A stretch of DNA of 64,000 nt from Hyalangium versicolor (GTDB taxonomy: Bacteria; Myxococcota; Myxococcia; Myxococcales; Myxococcaceae), in contig NZ_JAHXBF010000012.1 in NCBI RefSeq assembly GCF_020103695.1, positions 186,001-250,000 of the forward strand. The letters are read 5' to 3'. The notes under the pieces were generated by a model. The model was not told where the DNA came from. It worked only from the letters and a program-made list of their open reading frames with translations, and ran no database searches. The position numbers were made by a program, and so were the translations under genes. Each line of letters opens with the position of its first letter. The stretch's first letter is position 1. This document shows positions 1 through 9,292 of the stretch, in pieces.

Positions 1-3000
1 CCGCGCGGAGCTTGTCGTCGGCAAGAGCGCGCGCCGCCTCGGCCAGCACGTCGCGGATCTGCTGAGCGCGGTACTGGAGCGAGGCGTCCGGGTGGCCCGC
101 GAACCTCAACGGGTGGAACTCCGTGGAGAGCCGCTCGAAGGCGCGCTTCACTTCCTCTCCTCCCGCCGTGCGGGCCAGGCCCAGCACCGTGAAGTAGTCC
201 GCTTCCTGGATCTCCTCGAACTTGGCCTCGAGTCGACGGACGTCCAGCTCGGGCGGCAGCTCGCCGGCCGGTTCGGTCGAGGGACGCAGCGAGACCAGGC
301 CCAGCGCCCTCGCCACCGCGAACGTCTTGAGCACCGTCTCCTGGGGCAGCCCTGCTCCCAGCAGCAGCTCCTCCAACGTCCGCTCTCCGTCCACCTTCGC
401 CAGCAACTGGAGTTCTCGCGATGGGAGCCCGAAGCCCTCCGGCTGGAGCCCCGCATCCCCCCGTGAAACCACGGCCCGCAGTCCGCCGACCTCCGTCACG
501 AAGGACTCCACGGAGATCGAGTTGCGCAGCGCCTCGGCCAGCAGGTGCAATGGTGGACGCGTGGCCGCCGCGAGCGCCACCTCGTGTGGAGGCGCCTCAT
601 CCGTCACCCGGTAGAGGGTAGACGCCTCGGAGAAGGCATCCAGGAAGACCTGCTCCGTGTAGCGCTGCACCAGCGGCACGGCCTCGGCTTCGCGCACGTA
701 GCCCCGGCCTCGCAGCGCTTCGAGCAGTGCGCCCGTGGAGGTGGAGCGCACCAGGCGCAGCTCGTTCTCCTGGCGCGCGTTGATGAGCCCATCGCGGCGC
801 GCTCGATCCACCAGCGTCTCTCCCGGCGCCGACGAGAGCGCGCCCACGAGGCTGCCCCTCCTCAACCAGAGCACTCGCAGAGCGTCGGTCGCCTTGAGCT
901 CCAGGCGCACATTGGCGTTCCCCTCGCAGAGCCGCAGGAGCAGGTGCGCCAGTCCTTCCTGCGTCACGCTGCCGCCTCGCGGCACGATGACCCGATGCTG
1001 CCCCGCCGCTTCGATCTGCAGGACGGCGGACTGCATGCGCGCGGCCAGCTCCTCGGCCTCCGCCTTCGCCTTAGCGACGGCCTCCACCTCGCGGCGTCCA
1101 GCCTCCTCGGTCTCCCGGCGCGTGCGCTCGGCGGCGGCCAGACGCTCCGCAGCCTCGGCCTCGGCTCGCGTCTTTTCCGCGTTCAGTTGCTCCAGCTCCT
1201 GGGAGAGCCGCTCACGCTCCTGGCGCACGCTGGCGACTTCAGACTCCAGCCGCGCAAGCTGCTCCTGGAACTGTCTCTGGCGCTCAGCGGCCTCGGCCGC
1301 CGCCTGGCGTGCCGCTTCGTCGAGCTGCCGCGCCTGGGCCTTCCAGTGGGCGAGTTCCTCGGACGCGCGGGTGGCCTCGGTCTCCGCTTCGGCCTGAAGC
1401 CGCTCGAGTTCCTCTCGCAACTGCTCCTCGGCCGAGGCACGCGTCTGGAGTTCGGACTGGAGCCGGGCCTCCGCCGCGAGGCGCTTCTCCCGCTCCTGCC
1501 TGGCACGCGCGTCGAGGTCCGCCCGAGCCTTCAACGCGGCCTCGAGGCGCGTCCGCAGCTCCTCGTTCGCCTGGGCCTCGGCGCTCGCTCTCTCCTCTGT
1601 GAGCGATTGAGCGTGCACCAGAGCCTGAAGCTGCTGCTCGACCTCCGCATGCTTGCGCGCGGCGGCCTCTGCACGGGTTTCCGCGACGACCCGGGCCTGC
1701 TGCTCTTCCTTCGCACGGGCTTGCGCGGCAGCGCGCGCCTGCTCCTGCTCCTGCGTACGGGCCTCCGCGGCAGTGCGCGCCTGGAGCTCCTGCTCGGCAC
1801 GGGTCTCCGCGGCCGTCCGCGCCCGACCCTCTTCCACCGCACGCGCCTCCGCCGCTGCGCGCGCCCGGCGCTCTTCCTGGATCCGGGTCTGCGCCTCGCT
1901 TCCGGCCTGCTGCCCCTCTTCCGCCCGCGCATCCGCCACGGCTCGGGCCTGGCGCTCCTGCTCAAGGAGAGCCTCCGCCGCGGCTCGGGCCTGACGCTCC
2001 GCCTCGGCCTGGGCTTCTGCTTCAGCCCGAGCCTGATGCGCCTCCTCCGCCTGCTCCTCCGCGGCGGCTTGCGCCTGCAGGGCGGTGGCCATGGCGGCTT
2101 CGGCATCGGCCCTGCGCCGCGACTCTGCCTCCGCGTTCGCTTGTGCCTCCTCGCGGGCTCGCGCCTCGGCATCCGCCCGGGCCTCCGCCTCCGTGCGAGC
2201 CTGCTCGGCCGCCTTGGCCCGGCCTTCCAGCTCGGCCCGAGCCAGCGCCTCCGCCTCGGCCTGGGCCTCGGCCTCCGCGCGAGCCAGGGCTTCCGTATCG
2301 GCATGGGCTTCCAGCTCCGCGCTGCGCTGGGACTCCGAGGCCGCGCGCGCCTCGGCATGCTGGCGTGCCTGAGCCTCCGCCTCCACCTGTCCTTCCGCCT
2401 CGTCCCGGCCCTGCCGCTCCGCCTCGAGGTGGGCCTCCGCCGCGACTCGGGCCTGACGCTCCGCCTCGGCCTGAGCCTCCGCTTCGGTCCGGGCCTGACG
2501 CTCCGCCTCCAGCTGCGCTTCCGCCTGAGTCCGAGCCTGCTTCTCCTCCTCAACCTGGGCTTCCGCTTCGGTCCGGGTCTGACGCTCCGCCTCCAACTGC
2601 GCTTCCGCCTGAGCCCGGGCCTGATGCTCCGCCTCGGCCTGGGCTTCCGCTTCGGTCCGGGTCTGACGCTCCGCCTCCAGCTGCGCTTCCGCCGCGAGCC
2701 GGGCCTGCTTCTCCGCCTCGGCCCCCGCTTCCGCCTCCTGGCGCGCCCGCCCCTCGGTCTCGGCCCGCTCCTCGGCCTCCGTCCTCGCCTGGAGGGCTGC
2801 GTTCACCCGAGTCTCGGTCGCCGCCCGCGCCTTCGCCTCCCGCTGGAGCCGGGCTTCCATCTCCGCCCGCTTCTGCTCCTCCTCGCTCGCGCGCTCCTCG
2901 GCCTTGGTCCGAGCCAGGGCCTCCGCGTCCGCGCGCACCTGGGCATCGAAGCGCGCCAGCTCCTCCTCACTGACCCGAGCCTCGATCTCGGACCGCGCCC

Positions 3001-5806
3001 TCGCCGCCCGCGACTCCGCTTCGGCCTGCGCCCGGGCTGCCGCCTCTACCCGCGACTCCGCCTCGGTGCGGCCCTGGGCCTCGGCCTCGGCGCGAGACTC
3101 CGCATCGGCCTGCGCCTGCGCCGAGCGCTCCGCCGCCGCCTCCGCTTCCCGGCGCTTCCGGGACTCCTCCTGGACTCGTGTTTCCAGTTCGGCCCGCTGG
3201 CGGCTCTGCTCGCCCGTCTCCTTCTGGAGCGCCGCCAGCTGCGTACGGAGCTGCACCAGCTCCTCATCCTGCGCCTGGAGCCGAGTCTCCTTGGCGCGAG
3301 CCGCCTCGGCCTCGGACTCCATGGCCTTGCGGCGCTTCTCCTCCTCAGCGCGAGCCTTGGCGATCGTCGCCTCGCGGCCGCGGAACTCCATGACCCAGCG
3401 CTCCGCCTCGGCACGGAGTCTCGCCTCGTGGTCGCGATCCTTCGTCAGCTGCGCGAGCCGGGTCTTCAGCTCCTGAGCCTCCTGCTCAGCCTGGTGCCGG
3501 AGTTCCTCTTCCGCCCGCCGCAGCGCCTCTTCCCGGCCACGCTCGGTCTCCGCCTCCAATTGGGCGGCTTCTGCCAGGGCCCGGAGCGCGACCTCCCGCT
3601 CGAACTCGCTCTGCAGCGCCGTCGTGCGGTTCCGCTCCACCTCGGCCTCGTGCTCGGCCTGCAGCCGGAGCGTGGCCTCCTTCTCCAGCTCGGTCCGAGC
3701 CGCCCTCATCAGCTCGCGAGACTCGGTGTCCTCCGGTTTCGGTGCCTCCTCCTGCGCCGGAGCCTCCTCCTCCACCGGAGGCGCCGCCACGTCATCCTCC
3801 ACGGGCGGCGGCGCGCTGTCCGGTACCAGGTCTCCCAGCTCCTGCGACAGCACCTCCGACACGGAGGGCTCGGCCGACGTGGTGCCCGGCTCCACCCACT
3901 GCAGCGAATGCGTCGCCTGCTCCTCGGACGCCTTGGGCAGGGGCGTGCCGAACTGCACCCAGCGCGCCGTCCGCTCCATCCGCTCCTGGAGCGTGGAATC
4001 CGGCGCCTCGGCGAAACGAGCCCAGCGCTGCGTCCGCTCCATCCCCTCCTGCGAGGTGAGGGGCACGTCTCCGAAATGGGCCCAGCGCTGCGTCCGCTCC
4101 ATCCGCTCCTGCGGAGTGAGAGCGGCGGACGGATCCGCGGCCTCGGCTGTCGGCGCATCTTCCTCGGGAGGCGCCTCCTCGGGCGCGGCAGCCGAAACCG
4201 GAGCCGGAGCTTCCCCACGCAGAGCGCGCAACTCCGCCTCTGCCGCCTCCAGCGCCTGAGCCCTCGCATCCTCCGCCGCGCTGGGACCAGACGGCTCGGT
4301 ATCGAAGAAGCCTTCTTCTCCCAGCCGAGGCTCCGCAGCCACGGGCGCTGCTGGAGGAACGGTCTCTTCCGCAGCCGCCGGAACCTCCGCGACAGGCGGG
4401 GCCACGGACGCAGCCGCCGTCTCCGCGGCCAGACGCTCCCGCTCCCGCTCGAGCGCGGCGTCGATCTCGAGCTGAGCCAAGCGCTCGGCCTCGGCCCGCA
4501 GCTCAGCCTCCACGCTCCCGCCCGGCTCGCTCGTCCCCGAGCCAATCCCCGACCAGCCCTGCGCGCGGGCCAGCTCCTCCTCCGGAATCTCCTCTTCCCC
4601 CGAGAGCGAGAACGCCTCGTCCTCGGGAGTCACGAACGCCTCTTCCAGCCCCTTCTGCGCAGCAGGGGCCTCGGCGGCAGCACTGTCCTGGGAAGAAGCC
4701 GCAGCGGGCGCAACAGCCTCGGAGGAGTTCTCCTGCTTCCGGCGCCGCCGCTCGGCAGCCTCGCGGCGCACCTCCTCTTCCATGCGGAGCAGTTCGTCCT
4801 CGTCGCCGTCCGTGTCAGGCGCGGCCTGCGGAGCCTCCTCCTCCGGTGCAGCCGCCTCCGGAGCAGTCTCCACGGCCACCGGCGGGGCCGCCGGATCCTG
4901 CACGGTGATCTCCTCGGCCGCGGAGAAGTCCACGCCGGACGAGGAGTCGAGAGTCGCCGGCATGGCCTCCACGGCGCCCGGGACATCCAGCCTCATGTCC
5001 ACCGGATCCAGGTGGTGGTGGATGGGATCCGCGGAGACGGCCAGCGCCTCCTGCTCGGAAACCGGCTCACTGCCCACGAAGGTGAACGGAGAAGCCGCGT
5101 GCGGCTCCGCCTCGGCGGCCGGCACCGGCGCCGGAGCCTCCTGAGGGGCGAACGGCGACTCCAGCGAGGCCCCCGCTTCGGCCTCCATCTCCGGGTGAGC
5201 CTGATCGAAGGCCGCCTCCATGGCGAAGGAGGCGTGCTGCGCGACCGGGACCTCGGGCGCGGGAGCCGGCGCCTGCGCACCGGGGCCCGAAGCCCAATCC
5301 ACCGGCGGAGGCGTCCCCATGTCCCCGAAGAGGGCATTGGCCAGCGCGGGGTTGCTCCGCTCCGAGGGCGGAGGCACCTGCCACGGGTCGGCCTCCACCG
5401 ACGCCTCGGCGTGGGGAACCGGGAAGGAGTGCTGCTCCTGGACGCGCCAGTCCTCGGCTTGCGCAGGGGCGCGCACCAGCTGGTTGACCGTCTCGATGAA
5501 GCCCTGCCCATCCAGCGGCAGGGGCGCCACCGGCAGGCTGTAGCCCTCAATGGGCTCGCCCAGCAGCAACAGCCGGGCCTTGTGCCCCTCCGGATGCTGG
5601 GCCAACTCCTCGAGCACCAACTGCCCCCGGCTGCTCTCGACCGTGGGCGCCAGGATGATGAGCGAGGGCTGGTAGTGGCCGAAGGCGATCAGCGCGTCCG
5701 CGACGGACGTGGCGAGGATGACCTCATGCCCCTCGCGCGAGAGCAGCCGGCGGACGGTGGCAATGGTGGCGATGTCGTCGTGGACGAGGAGGACCGGGGC
5801 GGCCAT
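1..5806 (-). CDS. Giant pseudo-receiver / coiled-coil / DUF4388-like / J-like protein (C terminus off the window)
   Basis: About 1,935 residues are visible; the gene continues past the left edge. Residues 1-120 have the CheY-like receiver pattern (VLLVHDD near the start) but the phospho-acceptor Asp is Ala (LIILAPT), the switch Thr is Gly and the conserved Lys is Leu, so this is a pseudo-receiver. Residues 120-560 are acidic and Pro/Ala-rich. Residues 565-620 carry three copies of a QExMERTxRWxxF motif. Residues about 700-1585 form an Ala/Glu/Arg/Gln-rich coiled coil. Residues about 1590-1820 look like DUF4388/PATAN, and 1855-1935 like a J domain in which HPD reads HPL. The start ATG at 5806 lies 15 bp after the priA stop, suggesting co-transcription. 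The architecture resembles the myxobacterial motility proteins FrzS and AglZ (pseudo-receiver plus coiled coil) with extra C-terminal modules. A polarity or motility scaffold role is inference. The opposite strand is also open over most of this gene, which is a composition effect. Confidence 0.85.
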   Translation of the reverse strand, partial: MAAPVLLVHDDIATIATVRRLLSREGHEVILATSVADALIAFGHYQPSLIILAPTVESSRGQLVLEELAQHPEGHKARLLLLGEPIEGYSLPVAPLPLDGQGFIETVNQLVRAPAQAEDWRVQEQHSFPVPHAEASVEADPWQVPPPSERSNPALANALFGDMGTPPPVDWASGPGAQAPAPAPEVPVAQHASFAMEAAFDQAHPEMEAEAGASLESPFAPQEAPAPVPAAEAEPHAASPFTFVGSEPVSEQEALAVSADPIHHHLDPVDMRLDVPGAVEAMPATLDSSSGVDFSAAEEITVQDPAAPPVAVETAPEAAAPEEEAPQAAPDTDGDEDELLRMEEEVRREAAERRRRKQENSSEAVAPAAASSQDSAAAEAPAAQKGLEEAFVTPEDEAFSLSGEEEIPEEELARAQGWSGIGSGTSEPGGSVEAELRAEAERLAQLEIDAALERERERLAAETAAASVAPPVAEVPAAAEETVPPAAPVAAEPRLGEEGFFDTEPSGPSAAEDARAQALEAAEAELRALRGEAPAPVSAAAPEEAPPEEDAPTAEAADPSAALTPQERMERTQRWAHFGDVPLTSQEGMERTQRWARFAEAPDSTLQERMERTARWVQFGTPLPKASEEQATHSLQWVEPGTTSAEPSVSEVLSQELGDLVPDSAPPPVEDDVAAPPVEEEAPAQEEAPKPEDTESRELMRAARTELEKEATLRLQAEHEAEVERNRTTALQSEFEREVALRALAEAAQLEAETERGREEALRRAEEELRHQAEQEAQELKTRLAQLTKDRDHEARLRAEAERWVMEFRGREATIAKARAEEEKRRKAMESEAEAARAKETRLQAQDEELVQLRTQLAALQKETGEQSRQRAELETRVQEESRKRREAEAAAERSAQAQADAESRAEAEAQGRTEAESRVEAAARAQAEAESRAARARSEIEARVSEEELARFDAQVRADAEALARTKAEERASEEEQKRAEMEARLQREAKARAATETRVNAALQARTEAEERAETEGRARQEAEAGAEAEKQARLAAEAQLEAERQTRTEAEAQAEAEHQARAQAEAQLEAERQTRTEAEAQVEEEKQARTQAEAQLEAERQARTEAEAQAEAERQARVAAEAHLEAERQGRDEAEGQVEAEAQARQHAEARAASESQRSAELEAHADTEALARAEAEAQAEAEALARAELEGRAKAAEQARTEAEARADAEARAREEAQANAEAESRRRADAEAAMATALQAQAAAEEQAEEAHQARAEAEAQAEAERQARAAAEALLEQERQARAVADARAEEGQQAGSEAQTRIQEERRARAAAEARAVEEGRARTAAETRAEQELQARTAAEARTQEQEQARAAAQARAKEEQQARVVAETRAEAAARKHAEVEQQLQALVHAQSLTEERASAEAQANEELRTRLEAALKARADLDARARQEREKRLAAEARLQSELQTRASAEEQLREELERLQAEAETEATRASEELAHWKAQARQLDEAARQAAAEAAERQRQFQEQLARLESEVASVRQERERLSQELEQLNAEKTRAEAEAAERLAAAERTRRETEEAGRREVEAVAKAKAEAEELAARMQSAVLQIEAAGQHRVIVPRGGSVTQEGLAHLLLRLCEGNANVRLELKATDALRVLWLRRGSLVGALSSAPGETLVDRARRDGLINARQENELRLVRSTSTGALLEALRGRGYVREAEAVPLVQRYTEQVFLDAFSEASTLYRVTDEAPPHEVALAAATRPPLHLLAEALRNSISVESFVTEVGGLRAVVSRGDAGLQPEGFGLPSRELQLLAKVDGERTLEELLLGAGLPQETVLKTFAVARALGLVSLRPSTEPAGELPPELDVRRLEAKFEEIQEADYFTVLGLARTAGGEEVKRAFERLSTEFHPLRFAGHPDASLQYRAQQIRDVLAEAARALADDKLRA
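1690..2720 (-). repeat. Degenerate internal repeats encoding Ala/Glu/Arg coiled coil
   Basis: Within the coiled-coil part of the giant protein, short units encoding variants of AEAQLEAERQTRTE recur every 14-15 codons in almost the same nucleotide form, clearest at 2440-2720. The units differ by a few substitutions, which suggests expansion by slippage or unequal crossing-over followed by drift. Confidence 0.7.
3950..4115 (-). repeat. Three copies of a QExMERTxRWxxF linear motif
   Basis: The giant protein contains three copies of (P/S/L)QE(R/G)MERT(Q/A)RW(A/V)xF at about 60 and 63 bp spacing, followed by a weaker fourth trace (HSLQWVE). They sit in the disordered acidic linker between the pseudo-receiver and the coiled coil. 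A conserved Trp-Phe pair repeated in a disordered tract looks like a multivalent docking motif; this is inference. Confidence 0.7.
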
Positions 5807-5821
5807 GGAAGCCGCCCGAGT

Positions 5822-8104
5822 CTACAGCATCGCACCCGGATCCACGTCGATCGTGACCTTGACCCCCGACGGAATGTCTTCCAGCTTCACCTCCAGCCGG
5901 GCGAGCAAAGGGGCGAGGGCCGCATGGTTGGGCCCCTTGAGCAGCAGTTGCCAGCGCGTCCGGCCCCGGAGGCGGGAGATGGGCGCCAGCGCCGGTCCCA
6001 ACAGGCGCACACCGGCGGAGGGGGGAGGCATGCGCCGCGAGAGGAAGTCCCCCAGCATCCGGGCCACACTGGCAGTCTGTTCCGGGTGCTCCCCCTCGAG
6101 CCGGATGGCCGCCATGCGGGTGAAGGGGGGATAGGCCAGGGCCTTGCGCCATTCCAGTTCCTGCTGGGCGAAGCCCTCGAAGTCATGGGCGAGCACCCGC
6201 CTCACGGGCTCGGAGTCCGGGTTGTAGGTCTGCACCAGCACGCGGCCCGGATCCTTGCCCCGACCTGCCCGGCCGGCCACCTGGGTGAGCAGGTGGACGG
6301 TGCGCTCGGCGGCGCGGAAGTCCGGGATGGCCAGGGAGGTGTCCGCCATGACCACGCACACCAGGGTGACGCCGGGGAAGTCATGGCCCTTGGCCACCAT
6401 CTGCGTGCCCACCAGGATGTCGATCTCCCTGCGCGCGAAGGCGGCCAGCAGTTCGGTGACGCGCTCGCCGCTGGTGGCCGCATCCCGGTCCAGCCGGGCA
6501 ACACGGGCCTGGGGGAAGCGCTCGGCCACCTCCGTCTCCACGCGCTCGGTGCCAATGCCCAGCCGGAGCATGGGGCCGGTGCACTCGCGGCAGCGCTCGG
6601 GCACGGGGGTGGCCAGGCCGCAGTAGTGGCACATGACGCGCGAGGCCGCTCGGTGGAGCGTGAGGCACACATCACACTCGGAGCACTTGAGCGTCAGCCC
6701 ACACACCTCGCACAGCATGAAGGTGCTGTGGCCGCGGCGGTTGAGGAAGAGGATGGTCTGCTGCCCCTTGTCCAGCGTCTCCTGCATCGCATCCAGCAGC
6801 GGCTGCGAGAGGATGGGTGCCTCTTCGGTGACGGGCCCCCCGTCGCGCGGGCGCTCGATGCGCAGGTCCACCATCTCGATGCTCGGCATGGGCCGGTCAT
6901 CGACACGGTGCTTCATCTCCAGCAGCTTGTAGCGGCCCCGGTGCACGTTCTCCAGGGACTCCAGCGAGGGCGTGGCCGAGCCGAGCACCACCAGCGCCCC
7001 GGCCTGCTTGCCGCGCATGACGGCCATGTCGCGCGCGTTGTAGCGGAGCTTGTCCTCCTGCTTGAACGAAGGGTCATGCTCCTCGTCCACGACGACGAGG
7101 CCCAGGTTCTCCACGGGAGCCCAGATGGCCGAGCGCACGCCCACGGCGATGCGCACCGTGCCCTTGCGCAGCGCCTGCCAATGGAAGAGCCGCTCCCGGT
7201 CCTTCAAGCCCGAGTGCAGCACCGCCACGTCCGATCCGAAGCGGCTGCGGAAGCGGCCCACCAGCTGCGGGGTGAGGGCGATCTCCGGCACGAGGATGAG
7301 GCTGCCCTTGCCCTGCGCGAGCGTGTGCTCCACCGCGCGCAGATACACCTCTGTCTTCCCACTGCCGGTGACACCGTGCAGCAGCACCGTCTGGAAGCCG
7401 CCCATGTCGAGCGAGTACTGCAGGGCCTTCACCGCGACATCCTGCTCGGGGGTGAGCACCTCCGGGCGGTTCTGGCCGAGCCCCTCGCGGACACCCGGCT
7501 TGAGCACCTGCTCCTCCAGGCGCACCAGCCCGCGCTGGGCCAGCTTCTTCAGCGTCTCGCGGCCCCCGGGGATGGAGTGGGCCACCTCCTCCACCGGAGC
7601 GCGGCCTCCCACGGCGAGCAGATAGGCGAGCGCGGCGGACTGGGCGGGAGCGCGGCGCAGCTCCGGCGGGGTCTCGGCGACGAGCGCCACCGCGAAGTGC
7701 TGCACATCCGGCCGGGCCTCCTTCTCGTCCTCGGCCTTGGCGAGCCCGGGCGGAAGCGCGCCGCGGATCACCTCACCGAGCGGATAACGGTAGTGCTCGG
7801 CGGCGAAGCGCAGCAGCGCGATGAGGTCCGGCGGGAGCGAGGGCGACTCCTCGAGCACGCGCTGGATGGGCTTGAGCTGGATCCCCTCCTCGGCAGGCGA
7901 GGAGGCAGGCCCCAGGAAGAACCCCAGCGCCGTGCCGCGCCCGAAGGGCACCAGCACCCGCTGACCGGGGGCCAGGCGCCCCGAGAGTGTCTCTGGGACG
8001 ACATAGGTGAACTCGCCCCGGACAGGGCGGCCCACAGCGACAGAAGCAAGGGAAGCGGACGAGCTCACGGGGACCACAGTAGCGGAGTGATCCGACACGA
8101 CCAT
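5822..8104 (-). CDS. priA: Primosomal protein N' (replication restart helicase PriA)
   Basis: This is a superfamily 2 DNA helicase that reloads the replisome at stalled forks. Visible in order: the N-terminal DNA-binding domain (VAVGRPVRGEFTYVVP), a Walker A motif (GVTGSGKTEVY), a DEEH Walker B box (VVVDEEHDPSFKQ), SATPSLES, and an eight-cysteine zinc-binding insertion (CEVCGLTLKCSECD, then CHYC and CREC), followed by helicase motifs including QVAGRAGR. The length of about 750-760 residues fits the family. The start is uncertain: ATG at 8104 (weak AGGA very close upstream) or GTG at 8068, which would match the E. coli PriA N terminus more closely. An open frame continues upstream to 8203. The giant coiled-coil gene begins 15 bp downstream and is probably co-transcribed. 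Confidence 0.95.
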   Translation of the reverse strand: MVVSDHSATVVPVSSSASLASVAVGRPVRGEFTYVVPETLSGRLAPGQRVLVPFGRGTALGFFLGPASSPAEEGIQLKPIQRVLEESPSLPPDLIALLRFAAEHYRYPLGEVIRGALPPGLAKAEDEKEARPDVQHFAVALVAETPPELRRAPAQSAALAYLLAVGGRAPVEEVAHSIPGGRETLKKLAQRGLVRLEEQVLKPGVREGLGQNRPEVLTPEQDVAVKALQYSLDMGGFQTVLLHGVTGSGKTEVYLRAVEHTLAQGKGSLILVPEIALTPQLVGRFRSRFGSDVAVLHSGLKDRERLFHWQALRKGTVRIAVGVRSAIWAPVENLGLVVVDEEHDPSFKQEDKLRYNARDMAVMRGKQAGALVVLGSATPSLESLENVHRGRYKLLEMKHRVDDRPMPSIEMVDLRIERPRDGGPVTEEAPILSQPLLDAMQETLDKGQQTILFLNRRGHSTFMLCEVCGLTLKCSECDVCLTLHRAASRVMCHYCGLATPVPERCRECTGPMLRLGIGTERVETEVAERFPQARVARLDRDAATSGERVTELLAAFARREIDILVGTQMVAKGHDFPGVTLVCVVMADTSLAIPDFRAAERTVHLLTQVAGRAGRGKDPGRVLVQTYNPDSEPVRRVLAHDFEGFAQQELEWRKALAYPPFTRMAAIRLEGEHPEQTASVARMLGDFLSRRMPPPSAGVRLLGPALAPISRLRGRTRWQLLLKGPNHAALAPLLARLEVKLEDIPSGVKVTIDVDPGAML

Positions 8105-8254
8105 TTCCTGCCAGGTCGCGCAACCCCGAGTGTGATCCACCGTCCCACTGGGAGTGGGCAGCAGCTCCAGTTCCCCGCTACCGCGAGAGGGCGAGTGGTC
8201 CATGTCCCAGGAACGCGCGGGGAGCCCCTCGCCGTCCTGCCCGCCGGAAGATTG

Positions 8255-9229
8255 TCATTCGATGACCAGAAGGGCCTTGCCGAGAACCTGCCGGGCCTCG
8301 AGGGCGGCGTGTGCGTCGGCGGCACGCTCCAGGGGGAAGCTCTGCCCGATGATCGGCCGGAGCCGGCCCGCCGCCGCTTCCGACAGCGCCTTCTCGACCC
8401 ACCGCTGCTTCTCCGCGCCCTTCATCTGCACGTCCTGGATTCCGCGCAGGGTCACCCCTCGCTGCTCGGCCTCTTTCGGATCAATCCGGGCGAACCCGCC
8501 ACTGGGAGCCCCGTGCGCGGAGAACCAGGCTCCACGGGCTGCCACTTCGAACGCGGCCCGGCCGAGCTGACCGCCAGCGCCATCGAAGACCACATCCGCG
8601 CCATGGCCGCCAGTGGCCTTGCGCACCTGCTCGACCCAATCTGGCTCGGAGTAGTCGACCACCGCGTCGGCACCGAGCTCCCGGACCAGGCTCAGCTTCC
8701 GCTTGCCGCGAGCAGCGCCGATGACCCGTGCGCCGGCCTGATGCGCCAGTTGCACCAGCAGCGCGCCGAGCCCACCCGCCGCCGCCACCACCAGCACCCA
8801 CTGGTGGGGCTGGATCCGGGCGGCGTGGGCCAGCGCCATCGCGGTGGTGCCGTCGTGCATGAGCGCCGCGGCTTCGGGCAGGCCCAGCCCCTGGGGAACG
8901 GCGATCAACGCCTCCGCCGCGACCACGGCCTTCTCGGCATAGCCTCCGCGCCGACCGGTATCGGCGATGACGCGCCGCCCGATCCAGCCCGGATCCACAC
9001 CCTCCCCGACGGCAAGCACCTGTCCGCCCACTCCGAAGCCCGGCACGTATGGGGGCTTCATATGGAAGTACTCGGCGCCCCAGCCGCTCCGGATCTGCGT
9101 CTCGACGAACAGGATGTCCGCGACGGAGACACCCACCACGGCCTGCCCGGCCCCTGCCACCGGATCGGGCGCCTCGGTGGGAACGAGCACTTCAGGCCCT
9201 CCGAACTGAGATACCTGGATCACACGCAT
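8255..9229 (-). CDS. Zinc-independent quinone oxidoreductase-like MDR family protein
   Basis: A 324-residue medium-chain dehydrogenase/reductase of the quinone oxidoreductase type, expected to transfer hydride from NAD(P)H. The N-terminal GroES-like fold is seen (VPGFGVGGQVLAVGEGVD) and the Rossmann nucleotide loop is AAAGGLGALLVQLA followed by ARVIGAARGKRK. The structural-zinc cysteine cluster of alcohol dehydrogenases is absent. The ATG at 9229 follows a good ribosome-binding site (AAGGAG); the frame is open further upstream but those codons fall in the promoter. The gene is divergent from soxR and has a SoxR box at 9302-9319 in its promoter, so induction by redox-cycling compounds is likely. 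The substrate is not determinable from sequence. Confidence 0.9.
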   Translation of the reverse strand: MRVIQVSQFGGPEVLVPTEAPDPVAGAGQAVVGVSVADILFVETQIRSGWGAEYFHMKPPYVPGFGVGGQVLAVGEGVDPGWIGRRVIADTGRRGGYAEKAVVAAEALIAVPQGLGLPEAAALMHDGTTAMALAHAARIQPHQWVLVVAAAGGLGALLVQLAHQAGARVIGAARGKRKLSLVRELGADAVVDYSEPDWVEQVRKATGGHGADVVFDGAGGQLGRAAFEVAARGAWFSAHGAPSGGFARIDPKEAEQRGVTLRGIQDVQMKGAEKQRWVEKALSEAAAGRLRPIIGQSFPLERAADAHAALEARQVLGKALLVIE

Positions 9230-9292
9230 GGCTACCGCTCTCCTTTCCGAGCCGTCCGGCCACATGAGCGCCCCGAACGGCGGTAGCCACAA

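Noticed and set aside
1690..3100. Repeat-dense DNA that could suggest a CRISPR array or satellite
   Set aside because: The units are codon-phased within a coiled-coil gene, differ from each other, and have no spacer structure.
545..9286. A 2,913-codon open frame on the plus strand
   Set aside because: It lies antisense to priA, the oxidoreductase and the giant coiled-coil gene. Its product is Arg/Leu/Gly/His-rich nonsense, while the minus strand encodes recognisable domains; the frame is open because of G/C third-position bias.
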